The notes beneath the pieces were generated by a model that did no database searches, was not told where the DNA came from, and saw nothing but the letters and a program-made list of their open reading frames with translations. From Eggerthellaceae bacterium (lineage in GTDB: Bacteria; Actinomycetota; Coriobacteriia; Coriobacteriales; Eggerthellaceae), in assembly GCA_015062605.1 (NCBI GenBank), contig SUUI01000011.1, forward strand, positions 1-50,575: a stretch of DNA of 50,575 nucleotides, written 5' to 3'. Each line of letters begins with the position of its first letter. Position 1 is the first letter of the stretch. Of the stretch, positions 18,846 to 27,220 are shown piece by piece. Made by a program: the position numbers and the translations under genes.

Positions 18846-19720
18846 TTTTCGCTTTTCTGAAAAATGCTTTCATTCTTTCAATAATATTCAGGTTATTTTA
18901 CCCTGATTTTCACGATATTCACTAACATATTGTTGAATAGTGAGATTATTTAATCTGCTTTCCTTCCTGCATACAGTTAAAAAATCATCAATAAACAGCG
19001 ATTTTCATGGTTTTTAACATTTGATTTACAAAAAGTGGAAAACTTCGAAAAATATTATTCCATATAGTTGGGGCCCGACAAATATTTGTTAAAAAGTATC
19101 TTGACTTTTTTGATTCCCACGTTTTCCCAGATGGCAAAGAATGCATGTTGAGCCGCTCAATTGGTCAAGGCATCGTTACAGTATTTTTTTTATCAAATTT
19201 TTCTTAAATAAAGGCAAAAATAGACAAAACACCAGATAAATCAACGTTTTTAAGCATGAATTCAAAAAAGCGAATCTTCATGCGAAAACGGAATACTATC
19301 TTGAAGAAAAATACGTGAATAATCTTTTCCACCAAGGATTCTCGAATAGGAAATGGGATTTCAACGTTTTCCACAATTTTCCACTTCCCTTTTTGAATAA
19401 AACGGTACGACAGGGTGCATGATGGGCGATTTTAGGTGTTCGGATGGATAATTACTTGTTTTTGCAACGAATTAAAGGATTGAAATATTCATTTTTAAGC
19501 GATTGAGCCAATGAGAAAGGATTGTTTGATGGGAATCGGCGATCTAGGTCTTATCGGCCAGTGAAGGCAAGCCTTCCTCTTTAGTCTATATATATAGTCA
19601 AGAAGATAGAAACGTCCTTCCGGCTGCTTGGCGATCCATATATCGGCAATATAGAAGCACTGCTCTATATTTAGGAAAAGAGGAGAAGCTCGGCCATTGT
19701 CAATCCGTCGTTTTAAGAAA
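18846..19720. other. Probable oriC: AT-rich gap with DnaA boxes
   Basis: This gene-free, strongly AT-rich stretch lies between the divergent dnaA and rpmH blocks. It carries four boxes of the form TTTTCCAC[A/C/T]: 19034-19042 (minus), 19325-19333, 19367-19375 and 19377-19385 (plus, the last two 10 bp apart). These deviate from TTATCCACA by A to T at position 3. An especially AT-rich run at about 19182-19225, with long T and A tracts, is a candidate unwinding element. The strand bias of genes flips here. A palindrome CTATATATATAG lies at 19586-19597. Assignment is by location and motifs. Confidence 0.75.
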
Positions 19721-19728
19721 GGTTTTTC

Positions 19729-19756
19729 TTGACTTTCATATATTCGGCTATATAAT
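19729..19756 (+). promoter_or_regulatory. rpmH promoter
   Basis: TTGACT (19729-19734), a 16-bp spacer and a perfect TATAAT (19751-19756) give a start near 19763 and a leader of about 36 nt before rpmH, whose ribosome site is AAGGAAG. It probably drives rpmH-rnpA-yidD-yidC-jag. Confidence 0.8.
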
Positions 19757-19798
19757 TCTGAAGTTGCTCTAAAAACACTTATTAAGGAAGATGGAATT

Positions 19799-19933
19799 AT
19801 GAAGCGTACCTACCAGCCAAATAATCGCAAGCGCGCAAAGTGCCACGGTTTTCGTGCTCGTATGGCAACCAAGGGCGGCCGCGCCGTTCTCTCTGCTCGT
19901 CGCGCAAAAGGGCGTAAGCGCCTGTGTGTATAA
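19799..19933 (+). CDS. rpmH: 50S ribosomal protein L34
   Basis: A 44-residue basic protein, [14 protein letters not shown] at the start and KGRKRLCV at the end, with the family core [25 protein letters not shown]34 is a small component of the large ribosomal subunit. It is the first gene right of the origin and is followed after 12 bp by rnpA, the near-universal order. Confidence 0.98.
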   Translation: MKRTYQPNNRKRAKCHGFRARMATKGGRAVLSARRAKGRKRLCV

Positions 19934-19945
19934 AAGGCTTTCCAG

Positions 19946-20284
19946 TTGGAAACCATTAAATCCAGCGAGGAAATCACTCTTCTCTTCAAGCAAGGGAATC
20001 GCTTTCACACAGCGCACCTTACGTTCATCGTTTTACCTCAATGCGGCCATGGCGAAACAACCAATGGTCGCGTTGCTTTTATAGCGGGGAAAAAACTCGG
20101 AAACGCGGTTTGGCGGAATCGAGCCAAACGCAGGATGAGAGCAGTTTGCAAAGATATCGGAGGTCCTTGGCAAGGACTAGATGTTGTATTTTTAGCCAAG
20201 AAAAGCATTACTGAGGCACAATATATTGATTTATTGAAATCATGTGCCGCCATTGAAAATAAATTTAAGGAATTACAGGATTGA
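19946..20284 (+). CDS. rnpA: Ribonuclease P protein component
   Basis: 112 residues with a TTG start (AAAAGG ribosome site overlapping the rpmH stop). This subunit assists RNase P RNA in trimming tRNA 5' leaders. The RNA-binding RNR-type motif is visible as KLGNAVWRNRAKRRMR (about residues 50-65), the most conserved part of the family. The C-terminal half fits the family (LDVVFLAKKS). The usual N-terminal motif is loosely kept (LFKQGNRFHT). It is 12 bp from both neighbours. Confidence 0.96.
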   Translation: METIKSSEEITLLFKQGNRFHTAHLTFIVLPQCGHGETTNGRVAFIAGKKLGNAVWRNRAKRRMRAVCKDIGGPWQGLDVVFLAKKSITEAQYIDLLKSCAAIENKFKELQD

Positions 20285-20296
20285 GACTGTAATAGT

Positions 20297-20551
20297 ATGG
20301 AGAAGTCCGGTAATAAAGTGCTCTATGTAATCAAACGGTTGCCTACGTACATCGCAATCGCCCTGATTAACTTTTACCGGTTCGCCATCTCTCCCCTGTT
20401 CCCAAGCTGCTGTCGTTTTGTCCCGACTTGTTCCGAATATGGGCTTATTGCCTTTAAAAGGTACGGGTTCAAAAAAGGGTTCGTTCTTACGGCAAAGCGG
20501 CTTGCAAAATGTCGTCCGGGAGGCCCATACGGATACGATCCGGTTCCGTAA
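20297..20551 (+). CDS. yidD: Membrane protein insertion efficiency factor YidD
   Basis: 84 residues. The family signature is clear: INFYRFAISPLFPSCCRFVPTCSEYGLIAFKRYG, with three conserved cysteines (CC and the TCSEY cysteine), and RLAKCRPGGPYGYDPVP at the end. YidD sits at the inner membrane face and aids YidC-dependent insertion. It lies 12 bp after rnpA and 50 bp before yidC. The ribosome site is poor, suggesting translational coupling to rnpA. Confidence 0.96.
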   Translation: MEKSGNKVLYVIKRLPTYIAIALINFYRFAISPLFPSCCRFVPTCSEYGLIAFKRYGFKKGFVLTAKRLAKCRPGGPYGYDPVP

Positions 20552-20601
20552 AGTGCAGTCGGGCCTCTTTGGTATAGAAGAAAGGAAAGGTAACGTAAAA
20601 A

Positions 20602-21396
20602 ATGTGGCAGATGTGTAAGGACGCGGTATTTTACTGTATCGAGTTCTTTTACAACTTCTGTGGCGACTGGGGCTTGGCGATCTTGCTGATCACCATAATC
20701 TTCCGTTTGCTTATGACGCCCCTGATGCACAAGCAAGCGAAGTCCTCATACATGACGCAGAAGTTGCAACCAAAGATCAATAAGATCAACGAGTTGTTCG
20801 CAGACGATCCCGCTCGTCGAACAGAAGAAACCCAAAAGATTTATGCAGAAGCGCATTTCAATCCTTTGGCTGGATGCGTGCCGATGTTGATACAGATGCC
20901 TATCTTCATCGCGCTGTTCCAGGTTCTTCGTGAGCTCGATGTGTACATGACAGATGCATCGAACTATTGCTTCTACAATATCATCAACGACCTGGTTATG
21001 ACACCGTCCCAGGCGTTCGAAGCCGGCTTCGGCACGTTCGTTCCCTATTTGATTCTGCTGTTGATCTTCGCGTTGGCAACCTTCTTGCCGATGGTCATTC
21101 AGCAATTCAATAGCGACAATTCTCAGCGCACCATGATGATCGTTATGGGTGTCGTTATGACGGCCATGATGCTCTGGATCGGCTGGAGCTCACCTGCTGG
21201 CGTTCTGCTGTTCTGGGGCGCCTCTTCGGTCATCGGCATCGCGCAGAACTTCATTTCTCGCGCGATTTGCAAGAAGAACGACAAAGAAGCAGAGGAGCTC
21301 AAGTTCGAGGCAGCTGGCAAGCCAGTTGAGGTTGACGTGACCCGTAAGGTCCAAAAGAAGCGCAACAAGAAAAAGAGCTCGAAGAAGCGCAAGTAA
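20602..21396 (+). CDS. yidC: Membrane protein insertase YidC/Oxa1
   Basis: 264 residues, the short Gram-positive form without the large periplasmic domain. It inserts and folds membrane proteins alone or with Sec. Five hydrophobic segments fit the Oxa1 topology: a first helix with the hydrophilic groove region (ITIIFRLLMTPLM), an amphipathic charged stretch (KLQPKINKINELF), PLAGCVPMLIQMPIFIALFQVLR and a final GVLLFWGASSVIGIAQ helix. The C-terminus is a lysine/arginine-rich tail (KKRNKKKSSKKRK) that can contact ribosomes. No lipobox is visible. AAAGGAAAGG precedes the start. Confidence 0.96.
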   Translation: MWQMCKDAVFYCIEFFYNFCGDWGLAILLITIIFRLLMTPLMHKQAKSSYMTQKLQPKINKINELFADDPARRTEETQKIYAEAHFNPLAGCVPMLIQMPIFIALFQVLRELDVYMTDASNYCFYNIINDLVMTPSQAFEAGFGTFVPYLILLLIFALATFLPMVIQQFNSDNSQRTMMIVMGVVMTAMMLWIGWSSPAGVLLFWGASSVIGIAQNFISRAICKKNDKEAEELKFEAAGKPVEVDVTRKVQKKRNKKKSSKKRK

Positions 21397-21450
21397 AAAA
21401 TTAAATCATTAATCCGTGTCATAAAGATACGGTTATATAAGGAGTTATCA

Positions 21451-22014
21451 ATGACAGAAGAACTCTTAGAAGAGATTATTGCTGAAGAGGACTTGGATGA
21501 TATCGAAGAGCCTCTCGAAACCGAAGAGGACGAGAAGGCGGCCTTTACGGACGAAGAGATCGATGCAATAGCAGACACTGCTATAGAAGCGCTTCAGAAT
21601 ATCTTGAAGTATTTCGATGTGGGAGAAGTGACGATTGACGAATATGACGGTGACGAAGGCGAACTGATCCTCGACATCACCGGTGACAACCTTGCCATCC
21701 TCATCGGCCGTCATGGAAAAACGCTCGACGCCATACAGCTGATTGTCTCAACGATTACTACACACAAGTTGGGCTTCAGGTATCCAGTTGTCGTTGACGT
21801 TGAGGGATATAAGAGCCGTCAACGTCAAAAGCTCGAGTCCATTGCTCGCAACGCTGCGAAAAAAGCAGCTCAGCAGCATAGAAGCGTCAAGCTTCGTCCG
21901 ATGACGCCGTATGAGCGCAGAATCGTTCATGTTGCTCTTCGAGATGACCCGCGTGTTGACACCGCTTCCGAAGGAGAAGGAAGTACGCGGCACGTGGTGG
22001 TTATCCCGCAGTAA
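21451..22014 (+). CDS. jag: Jag/KhpB RNA-binding protein (KH and R3H domains)
   Basis: 187 residues. After an acidic N-terminus (about 1-60, used here in place of a recognisable Jag_N domain), a KH domain contains the GxxG loop in LAILIGRHGKTLDAIQ (about residues 85-100). An R3H domain follows with RPMTPYERRIVHVAL and the ST/RHVVV end. The family binds RNA and influences cell-wall growth and division in Gram-positive bacteria, often with KhpA. The gene begins 54 bp after yidC with an AAGGAG site and is followed by a terminator. Confidence 0.93.
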   Translation: MTEELLEEIIAEEDLDDIEEPLETEEDEKAAFTDEEIDAIADTAIEALQNILKYFDVGEVTIDEYDGDEGELILDITGDNLAILIGRHGKTLDAIQLIVSTITTHKLGFRYPVVVDVEGYKSRQRQKLESIARNAAKKAAQQHRSVKLRPMTPYERRIVHVALRDDPRVDTASEGEGSTRHVVVIPQ

Positions 22015-22019
22015 GAATC

Positions 22020-22047
22020 AAGCCCTCTTCAAAGAGGGCTTTTCTTT
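22020..22047 (+). terminator. Terminator between jag and rsmG
   Basis: AAGCCCTC (22020-22027) pairs with GAGGGCTT (22034-22041), followed by TTCTTT. rsmG starts only 10 bp further on, so either rsmG depends on read-through or it has a promoter within jag. Confidence 0.8.
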
Positions 22048-22056
22048 AGGAAAGAC

Positions 22057-22707
22057 ATGGATCAGGCCTTATTAGAAAAACATCTTCAGCTCGTAATCGA
22101 AGCGAACAAGACCACGAACCTAACTCGCATCACCGATGTCGAGGCTGCACGTATTTTGCACATCGAGGATTCGCTTGTTGCCCTGCAGGAGATAAACGAT
22201 GCTCCGCAAGGAGAATACGCTGACATTGGTTCTGGTGCAGGTTATCCAGGCATCCCTCTTGCGTTAGCAACGCAGAGGAAGACGACGCTGGTCGACTCGG
22301 TAAAGAAGAAAGCGGCATTTCTAGAACAATTCGTTGACGAGCTAGGGTTGAAGGACTACGTCTCTGTTTATAGCGGCCGTGTCGAAGAGCTGTCCAGAGA
22401 GAAGCCTAAAAGCTTTTCTGTAATAACAGCGCGTGCTTTCTCGTCGCTTCCATCGATTCTCGAATTGGTCAATCCCCTTCTCTGTCGCCATGGGCAGGTA
22501 ATATGCTATAAGGCGCACGTTCCGAAAGAAGAATACGATCATGCAATCGAGCTGGAAAAACTCCTTGGTATGAAACTCGTTTCGGATCGAGAGGCTCTGC
22601 TGAGCGATGGCGATACATATCGTAGGATCCTTGTATTCGAAAAAGAACATACTGCAAAAGTCAAGCTTCCACGTCGGAACGGCATGGCTCAAAAGAAGCC
22701 TTTCTAG
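22057..22707 (+). CDS. rsmG: 16S rRNA (guanine527-N7)-methyltransferase
   Basis: 216 residues. RsmG methylates G527 in the 530 loop of 16S rRNA using S-adenosylmethionine; loss often gives low-level streptomycin resistance. The SAM motif is YADIGSGAGYPGIPLAL (about residues 55-71), followed by VDSVKKKAAFLE and the family motif ITARAFSSL. The C-terminus ends PRRNGMAQKKP, matching the conserved tail. TTAGGAAAG is the ribosome site. Its place between jag and parA is standard. Confidence 0.96.
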   Translation: MDQALLEKHLQLVIEANKTTNLTRITDVEAARILHIEDSLVALQEINDAPQGEYADIGSGAGYPGIPLALATQRKTTLVDSVKKKAAFLEQFVDELGLKDYVSVYSGRVEELSREKPKSFSVITARAFSSLPSILELVNPLLCRHGQVICYKAHVPKEEYDHAIELEKLLGMKLVSDREALLSDGDTYRRILVFEKEHTAKVKLPRRNGMAQKKPF

Positions 22708-22736
22708 TTGGTAAAGCTCATCAAAGGAACCATAAT

Positions 22737-22752
22737 TGTTTCACGTGAAACA
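22737..22752 (+). promoter_or_regulatory. parS site 1
   Basis: TGTTTCACGTGAAACA, a perfect 16-bp match to the bacterial parS consensus bound by ParB, lies 30 bp past rsmG and 207 bp before parA. Confidence 0.97.
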
Positions 22753-22773
22753 AACGCGGGTTACCCGAGAACG

Positions 22774-22789
22774 TGTTTCACGTGAAACA
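22774..22789 (+). promoter_or_regulatory. parS site 2
   Basis: A second perfect TGTTTCACGTGAAACA, 37 bp from the first centre to centre, still upstream of parA. ParB bound here may also influence parAB transcription. Confidence 0.97.
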
Positions 22790-22959
22790 AATCAGCGCCT
22801 TTCCGATCGCGACTAAGCACTCCCCTTTCAAGCATATGTAGCAATAATGCGCGAAAAACGTGTTGATTGCTACATGTTCTCTTTTTACCCTACGAGAAAG
22901 AACCTTGCTTAGTGTAGAATGCTCGGTGATGCCGAAGACTGTTCGAAAGGAGGGTTCTT

Positions 22960-24015
22960 GTGGGTTTCTTCGATAACCTGAGGCGTGAAAAACGAGAAAA
23001 ACAAATCGACTTTAACCGCCAACTTGAAAACGTAGAAGAAAAAAGCACCGAAGCAGAAGAAGACACAGACGAACAAAGGACCGAGGTTCTAGAGGCTATA
23101 GACGGGGAAACAACCGATGCAGCCCCGAAAGAAGACCAGGAGAACGAGAGCGCTCCTGCCGTGAAGGCTTCAACGAGGAGAGCTCAAGTTGAGCCAGTCC
23201 ACGTTCAAATCCGACCTTATTCAGAGAAAAAGCCCGTTACGCACACTATTGGCCAAACAAAAGTGTTCGCAATCATCAACCAAAAGGGCGGCGTTGGGAA
23301 ATCTACAACAGCCATTAACCTTGCCGCTGCTCTCGGAGAGAGAAACAAGCAGGTTCTTTTAGTAGATCTCGACCCCCAAGGCAACTCAACAAGCGGACTT
23401 GGGGTGAACAAAAAAGAGGTAGAGGTCGACGTTTACGACGTGCTTCTTAATGGAGCAACTGTCCAAGAAGCGATTATTCCGGATATAACAGAGGGGCTCG
23501 ATTTGTTGCCAGCAACGATTGATCTTGCGGGGGCAGAAGTTGAGCTTGTTTCTCAAATCGCTCGCGAGAACCGCCTGAAAGATGCAACGGGCAGCCTTCG
23601 TGGGAAATATGATTACATTTTTGTTGACTGTCCTCCATCCCTTGGTTTGCTTACCATCAATTCGCTTGTTGCTGCTGATAAGCTCATTATTCCCATCCAA
23701 TGTGAGTTCTATGCATTGGAAGGTGTGACAGAACTTCTTGAAACAATGAAACTTGTCAAATCACACCTAAATCCTGCACTAGAAATCTATGGTGTGCTGC
23801 TTACCATGTACGATAGCCGCACTACTCTTTCACGCCAAGTTGCCGAAGAAATCAGAGCATACTTTGGTTCAAAAGTGTTCGACACGCTGATTCCGCGTAC
23901 GGTAAGGCTTTCGGAAGCACCCAGCTATGGGCTTCCTGTTATTAAATACGATCCTGAAGGCAAAGGCGCCCAGGCATACATTCAATTGGCAGAGGAAGTG
24001 ATCAAACGTGGCTAG
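22960..24015 (+). CDS. parA: Chromosome partitioning ATPase ParA (Soj)
   Basis: 351 residues, GTG start with a strong AAAGGAGGG site. ParA dimerises with ATP on the nucleoid and is recycled by ParB to move origins. The deviant Walker A is QKGGVGKSTT (108-117), Walker A' DLDPQGN and Walker B FVDCPPSLGLLT. The core starts only at about residue 101. The first 100 residues are an unusual extension, a short basic amphipathic start (MGFFDNLRREKREK) followed by an acidic linker. It overlaps parB by 8 nt. Two parS sites precede it. Confidence 0.95.
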   Translation: MGFFDNLRREKREKQIDFNRQLENVEEKSTEAEEDTDEQRTEVLEAIDGETTDAAPKEDQENESAPAVKASTRRAQVEPVHVQIRPYSEKKPVTHTIGQTKVFAIINQKGGVGKSTTAINLAAALGERNKQVLLVDLDPQGNSTSGLGVNKKEVEVDVYDVLLNGATVQEAIIPDITEGLDLLPATIDLAGAEVELVSQIARENRLKDATGSLRGKYDYIFVDCPPSLGLLTINSLVAADKLIIPIQCEFYALEGVTELLETMKLVKSHLNPALEIYGVLLTMYDSRTTLSRQVAEEIRAYFGSKVFDTLIPRTVRLSEAPSYGLPVIKYDPEGKGAQAYIQLAEEVIKRG

Positions 24016-25069
24016 AGCGAAGAACTCGGGTCTCGGAAGAGGCCTCAACTCCCTTTTAAGCGGTACCTACGAAGATACAGCGATAGAAAAACCAAAGAAC
24101 GAGCCAGTTCCTCCTGCTCCTGTTCCCGTTCCTGAAAAGAAAGCTCCGGAAGAACCCATTAAAGAGGGCTTCGAGGAGGTTAAGGAAGAACATGTGACCA
24201 TCAAAGGCGTTGTTACGCGGGAAGCAGATGCCGCATCGGCTAGCAAACCGAAGCCGAAACCAAGTAAAAGCACTCTTCCTCGAGAAACCGATGCGGTGCC
24301 AATCAACCTGATCAAGCCGAATCCCGACCAACCACGCACGAGCTTTAAGCGCGAAGAGCTCGAAGAGCTTGCCGCGTCAATCGACAGAGCCGGTTTGCTG
24401 CAGCCAATTCTGGTTCGCCCGATTGAAGACGGTACATATCAGATAATCGCAGGTGAGAGACGCTGGCAGGCTTGTAGGCTTATCGGAATGAAGACCGTTC
24501 CCGTTCGCGTTAAGCAAGCAGATGATAATGAGGCGCTCGAGTTTGCGTTAGTTGAGAACATCCAGCGTACAGACCTGAATCCCATTGAAGAGGCATACGG
24601 ATACAAGCGCATGATGGAGCGTCAAGGCCTAACTCAATCTGAATTGGCCCAGAAGATATCCAAGGGAAGATCAACCATTGCAAATGCTCTTCGCTTGCTC
24701 GATTTGCCCGAAGACGCGCAACAGCTTTTGTTTGAAGAGAAGATTACAGCTGGTCACGCGCGTGCCATACTTGCGGTTCCTACAGCGGCTGGACGTCAGA
24801 AACTAACTGAGAAACTCGTGAACGAAAAGCTTTCAGTGCGCGAAACCGAAGCTATAGCACGCCTGTTGGCGAACAAACCTCCCGTTACCGGCCTTTCAAA
24901 GCGCACACCGGCTCCGAAATCGTTCAAAAAGGTAGCACGATCTTTGAAGAACGCGCTTGCCACGCCCGTTCGCGTTAAGACAGTGCAAGGCAAGAATAAG
25001 ATTGAGATCGAATTCAAGGACGAAGCAGATCTCGAGCGTATTTACAAGCTTATGACCGAAAAAGGTTAA
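24008..25069 (+). CDS. parB: Chromosome partitioning protein ParB
   Basis: 353 residues, GTG start inside the end of parA. ParB loads at parS, closes as a CTP-gated clamp and spreads along DNA. Visible parts are the N-terminal ParA-contact region (ARAKNSGLGRGLNSLLSG), a proline/glutamate/lysine-rich linker (about 25-95), the CTP-binding domain with QPRTSF and GERRWQAC, LVENIQRTDLNPIEEA, the helix-turn-helix (QSELAQKISKGRSTIANALRLL) and a C-terminal dimer domain. Three parS sites are within 2.4 kb. Confidence 0.96.
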   Translation: MARAKNSGLGRGLNSLLSGTYEDTAIEKPKNEPVPPAPVPVPEKKAPEEPIKEGFEEVKEEHVTIKGVVTREADAASASKPKPKPSKSTLPRETDAVPINLIKPNPDQPRTSFKREELEELAASIDRAGLLQPILVRPIEDGTYQIIAGERRWQACRLIGMKTVPVRVKQADDNEALEFALVENIQRTDLNPIEEAYGYKRMMERQGLTQSELAQKISKGRSTIANALRLLDLPEDAQQLLFEEKITAGHARAILAVPTAAGRQKLTEKLVNEKLSVRETEAIARLLANKPPVTGLSKRTPAPKSFKKVARSLKNALATPVRVKTVQGKNKIEIEFKDEADLERIYKLMTEKG

Positions 25070-25109
25070 GCGTATAGTCGAGAACGACGAAAAGCCCTAA
25101 TAAACAGGA

Positions 25110-25141
25110 GAGGCCCGCGTTGTTAGCGGGCCTCATTGTTT
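25110..25141. terminator. Bidirectional terminator between parB and rlmN
   Basis: A perfect 9-bp stem, GAGGCCCGC (25110-25118) with GCGGGCCTC (25126-25134), separates the convergent genes. The plus-strand U-run is modest (ATTGTTT) and runs into parS 3. Confidence 0.7.
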
Positions 25142-25152
25142 CACGTGAAACA
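25137..25152 (-). promoter_or_regulatory. parS site 3, inside the rlmN stop
   Basis: A perfect TGTTTCACGTGAAACA. On the minus strand its first twelve bases are the codons TGT TTC ACG TGA, that is the last three residues (Cys-Phe-Thr) and stop codon of rlmN. Confidence 0.97.
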
Positions 25153-26175
25153 TTTTGAGTTTTTGAGTTGGCCGCAGGCTCCTTGAATGTCAGAACCTCG
25201 CGAGGTGCGGAGCGTTGTCGACACTCCTGCTGTCTCAAGGGATTCCACCCATGTGTTTACAACCCTTTGTGGACTCGGTTGATACGGAGAGCCCTGTACT
25301 GGGTTCATGGGGAGAATGTTCACATGGCAAAGAAGCCCTTTGCAAAAAGAAATGAGCGCATCAAGGTCCTTCTGGGAATCGTTGATGCCATCAAGCAGAA
25401 GATATTCGAACGTTACCCTCCGATTTGTTTCCGTGATGTAGTCGATTATTGCTCTCCTCAAGTTTCCGAGAGGGTAGTTGGCCACACGTGGCATCAGCTT
25501 GTCACGGATTTCCTGTCGAGCGGAGTGCAACGATATAGCTAAGGTGAATTGTTCGGGCTCTTTGCTGAGCTGGATGATTCCTGGAAGGATACCGCATGTC
25601 GAGATAGTGATTTTCCGGGCACCTATGGCAATGCCCTTGGGATCGTTTATTATCCTCAAAGCGCCCAGGGTGTTCTCGTAATTCAGGAAAGGTTCGCCTT
25701 GGCCCATGATCACGATGTTTGAGATACGCGCATTCAGATCACGCTGAACGACATTGACCTGGTCGACCATCTCACCTATGAGGAGATTGCGGGTAAACCC
25801 TTCAGCTCCCGTTGCGCAGAAGCTACATGCCATTGGGCAGCCGACCTGGCTCGACAGGCAGAGCGTGAGGCGATCTCGCGTTCCCGAGGAGGGAATAGCT
25901 ACGCATTCAACGATGTTTTCATCGTATAGCTCCAGCAAATACTTCGAAGAGCCGTCTTTGGAATCCAGTCTTTCGATGATTTCAGTCTGAGTCAATGGAG
26001 CAATCTCAAACAACCGTGTACGAAGCGATGCTGGAAGGTTCGTCATCTCGTCGTACGTGCGGGCAGGATGGACGTACAGCCATTCCAACAGCTGTTTTGT
26101 CCTGAAAGCCGGCTGACCTGCCTCCGCAAGAAGTTGGGAGAGCTCGGAGGGACTGTATGCCTTGATTGGTTTCAT
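25141..26175 (-). CDS. rlmN: Dual-specificity 23S rRNA/tRNA A2-methyltransferase RlmN
   Basis: 344 residues, a radical-SAM enzyme that methylates C2 of A2503 in 23S rRNA and A37 in some tRNAs. The 4Fe-4S cysteines are C113, C117 and C120 (CPMACSFC), with GEPFLNYENT and a second half typical of the family. The C-terminal catalytic cysteine is C334 (GACGQL), matching Cys355 of E. coli. The final residues Cys-Phe-Thr and stop are encoded by a parS site. The gene is convergent to parB and divergent from ddl. Confidence 0.95.
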   Translation of the reverse strand: MKPIKAYSPSELSQLLAEAGQPAFRTKQLLEWLYVHPARTYDEMTNLPASLRTRLFEIAPLTQTEIIERLDSKDGSSKYLLELYDENIVECVAIPSSGTRDRLTLCLSSQVGCPMACSFCATGAEGFTRNLLIGEMVDQVNVVQRDLNARISNIVIMGQGEPFLNYENTLGALRIINDPKGIAIGARKITISTCGILPGIIQLSKEPEQFTLAISLHSARQEIRDKLMPRVANYPLGNLRRAIIDYITETNRRVTFEYLLLDGINDSQKDLDALISFCKGLLCHVNILPMNPVQGSPYQPSPQRVVNTWVESLETAGVSTTLRTSRGSDIQGACGQLKNSKCFT

Positions 26176-26225
26176 GGAGCATATGATACCAAAGAGGGGA
26201 GAGTGACGTGGAAGGTGTTTCTATC

Positions 26226-26234
26226 TGATATAAT
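26226..26234 (+). promoter_or_regulatory. ddl extended -10 promoter
   Basis: TGATATAAT gives TGn plus perfect TATAAT, with a start near 26241 and a leader of about 29 nt. No good -35 is seen. Confidence 0.55.
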
Positions 26235-26269
26235 TTCGCCATCGAACAATCGGGGAAAGATGGGCTGCC

Positions 26270-27220
26270 ATGTCAACCGTAGATCCTTCAACATGCAAAG
26301 TGGCGCTGTTAGCAGGCGGACGTAGTGGAGAGCGCGAGATATCGCTTCTATCCGCTGAAGGCGCGAAAGCCGCCCTGCAAGAGGCGGGATTCGAGGTCGT
26401 GCAGCTCGACCCAGCCGTCCGTGATGACCTAAAAGCCCTGATAGATGGCGATTTTGATGTTGCGTTCCTGTGCACGCATGGACGATATGGCGAAGACGGC
26501 GCACTGCAAGGTTTCCTCGAACTGATAGACATGCCGTATACCTGCCCCGGGGTCCTTGCGAGCGCGATGGCCATGGACAAGGATAAGGCGAAGCTTGTAT
26601 ACCGCAATGCGGGCATCCCGACTCCGGTGTCGGTTACTCTCGTCGAAGGGGACGACTATGACCTCGACGAGATAATGGCGGTGACGGGGGAGCGGGTGAT
26701 CGTAAAGGCCGCAAATGAGGGGAGCACCATCGGGATTTTCCGGGCAACAGGTCGCGACGAGCTTAAAAATGCGATAGAGAAAGCATTTAGCTTCGATGCT
26801 GAGATCCTTGTCGAGCGATTCATCGAAGGTCGGGAATATACCGTTGCGGTCATCGGCAACAACGATGCTCGTCCGTTGCCCGTTATCGAGATCATTCCAG
26901 CAAGCGGTTTTTATGATTACGAGGCAAAATACGCACCAGGTGGCTCAAAGCACGTTTGTCCCGCAGAAATAAGCGATGAAGACGCTCAGGAAATGCAACG
27001 ATTGGCTTTGTGCGCCCACAAGGCGCTTGGATGCGTCGGCGTTTCTCGTACGGACTTCATCAAGGATGAGCGGGGCGGATGCTTTGCGCTCGAGACGAAC
27101 ACCATACCGGGGATGACAAAAACATCGCTTTTGCCTGAGACAGCGCGAGTGAGCGGGATGCCGTTTTCCGAATTGTGCACCTATCTGATAGAGTGCGCTT
27201 TCGAGGCGAAGAAGCTATAG
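26270..27220 (+). CDS. ddl: D-alanine--D-alanine ligase
   Basis: 316 residues, ATP-grasp enzyme making the D-Ala-D-Ala end of peptidoglycan precursors. The N-terminal HGRYGEDGALQG, the ATP-grasp segment VIVKAANEGSTIGI, and the C-terminal ALETNTIPGMTKTSLLP match the family. The loop residue GFYDYEAKY keeps the Tyr characteristic of D-Ala-D-Ala (vancomycin-sensitive) rather than D-lactate ligases. GGGGAAAG precedes the start. Its last codons and the next, convergent gene share CTATAG, a 6-nt overlap holding both stops. Confidence 0.95.
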   Translation: MSTVDPSTCKVALLAGGRSGEREISLLSAEGAKAALQEAGFEVVQLDPAVRDDLKALIDGDFDVAFLCTHGRYGEDGALQGFLELIDMPYTCPGVLASAMAMDKDKAKLVYRNAGIPTPVSVTLVEGDDYDLDEIMAVTGERVIVKAANEGSTIGIFRATGRDELKNAIEKAFSFDAEILVERFIEGREYTVAVIGNNDARPLPVIEIIPASGFYDYEAKYAPGGSKHVCPAEISDEDAQEMQRLALCAHKALGCVGVSRTDFIKDERGGCFALETNTIPGMTKTSLLPETARVSGMPFSELCTYLIECAFEAKKL

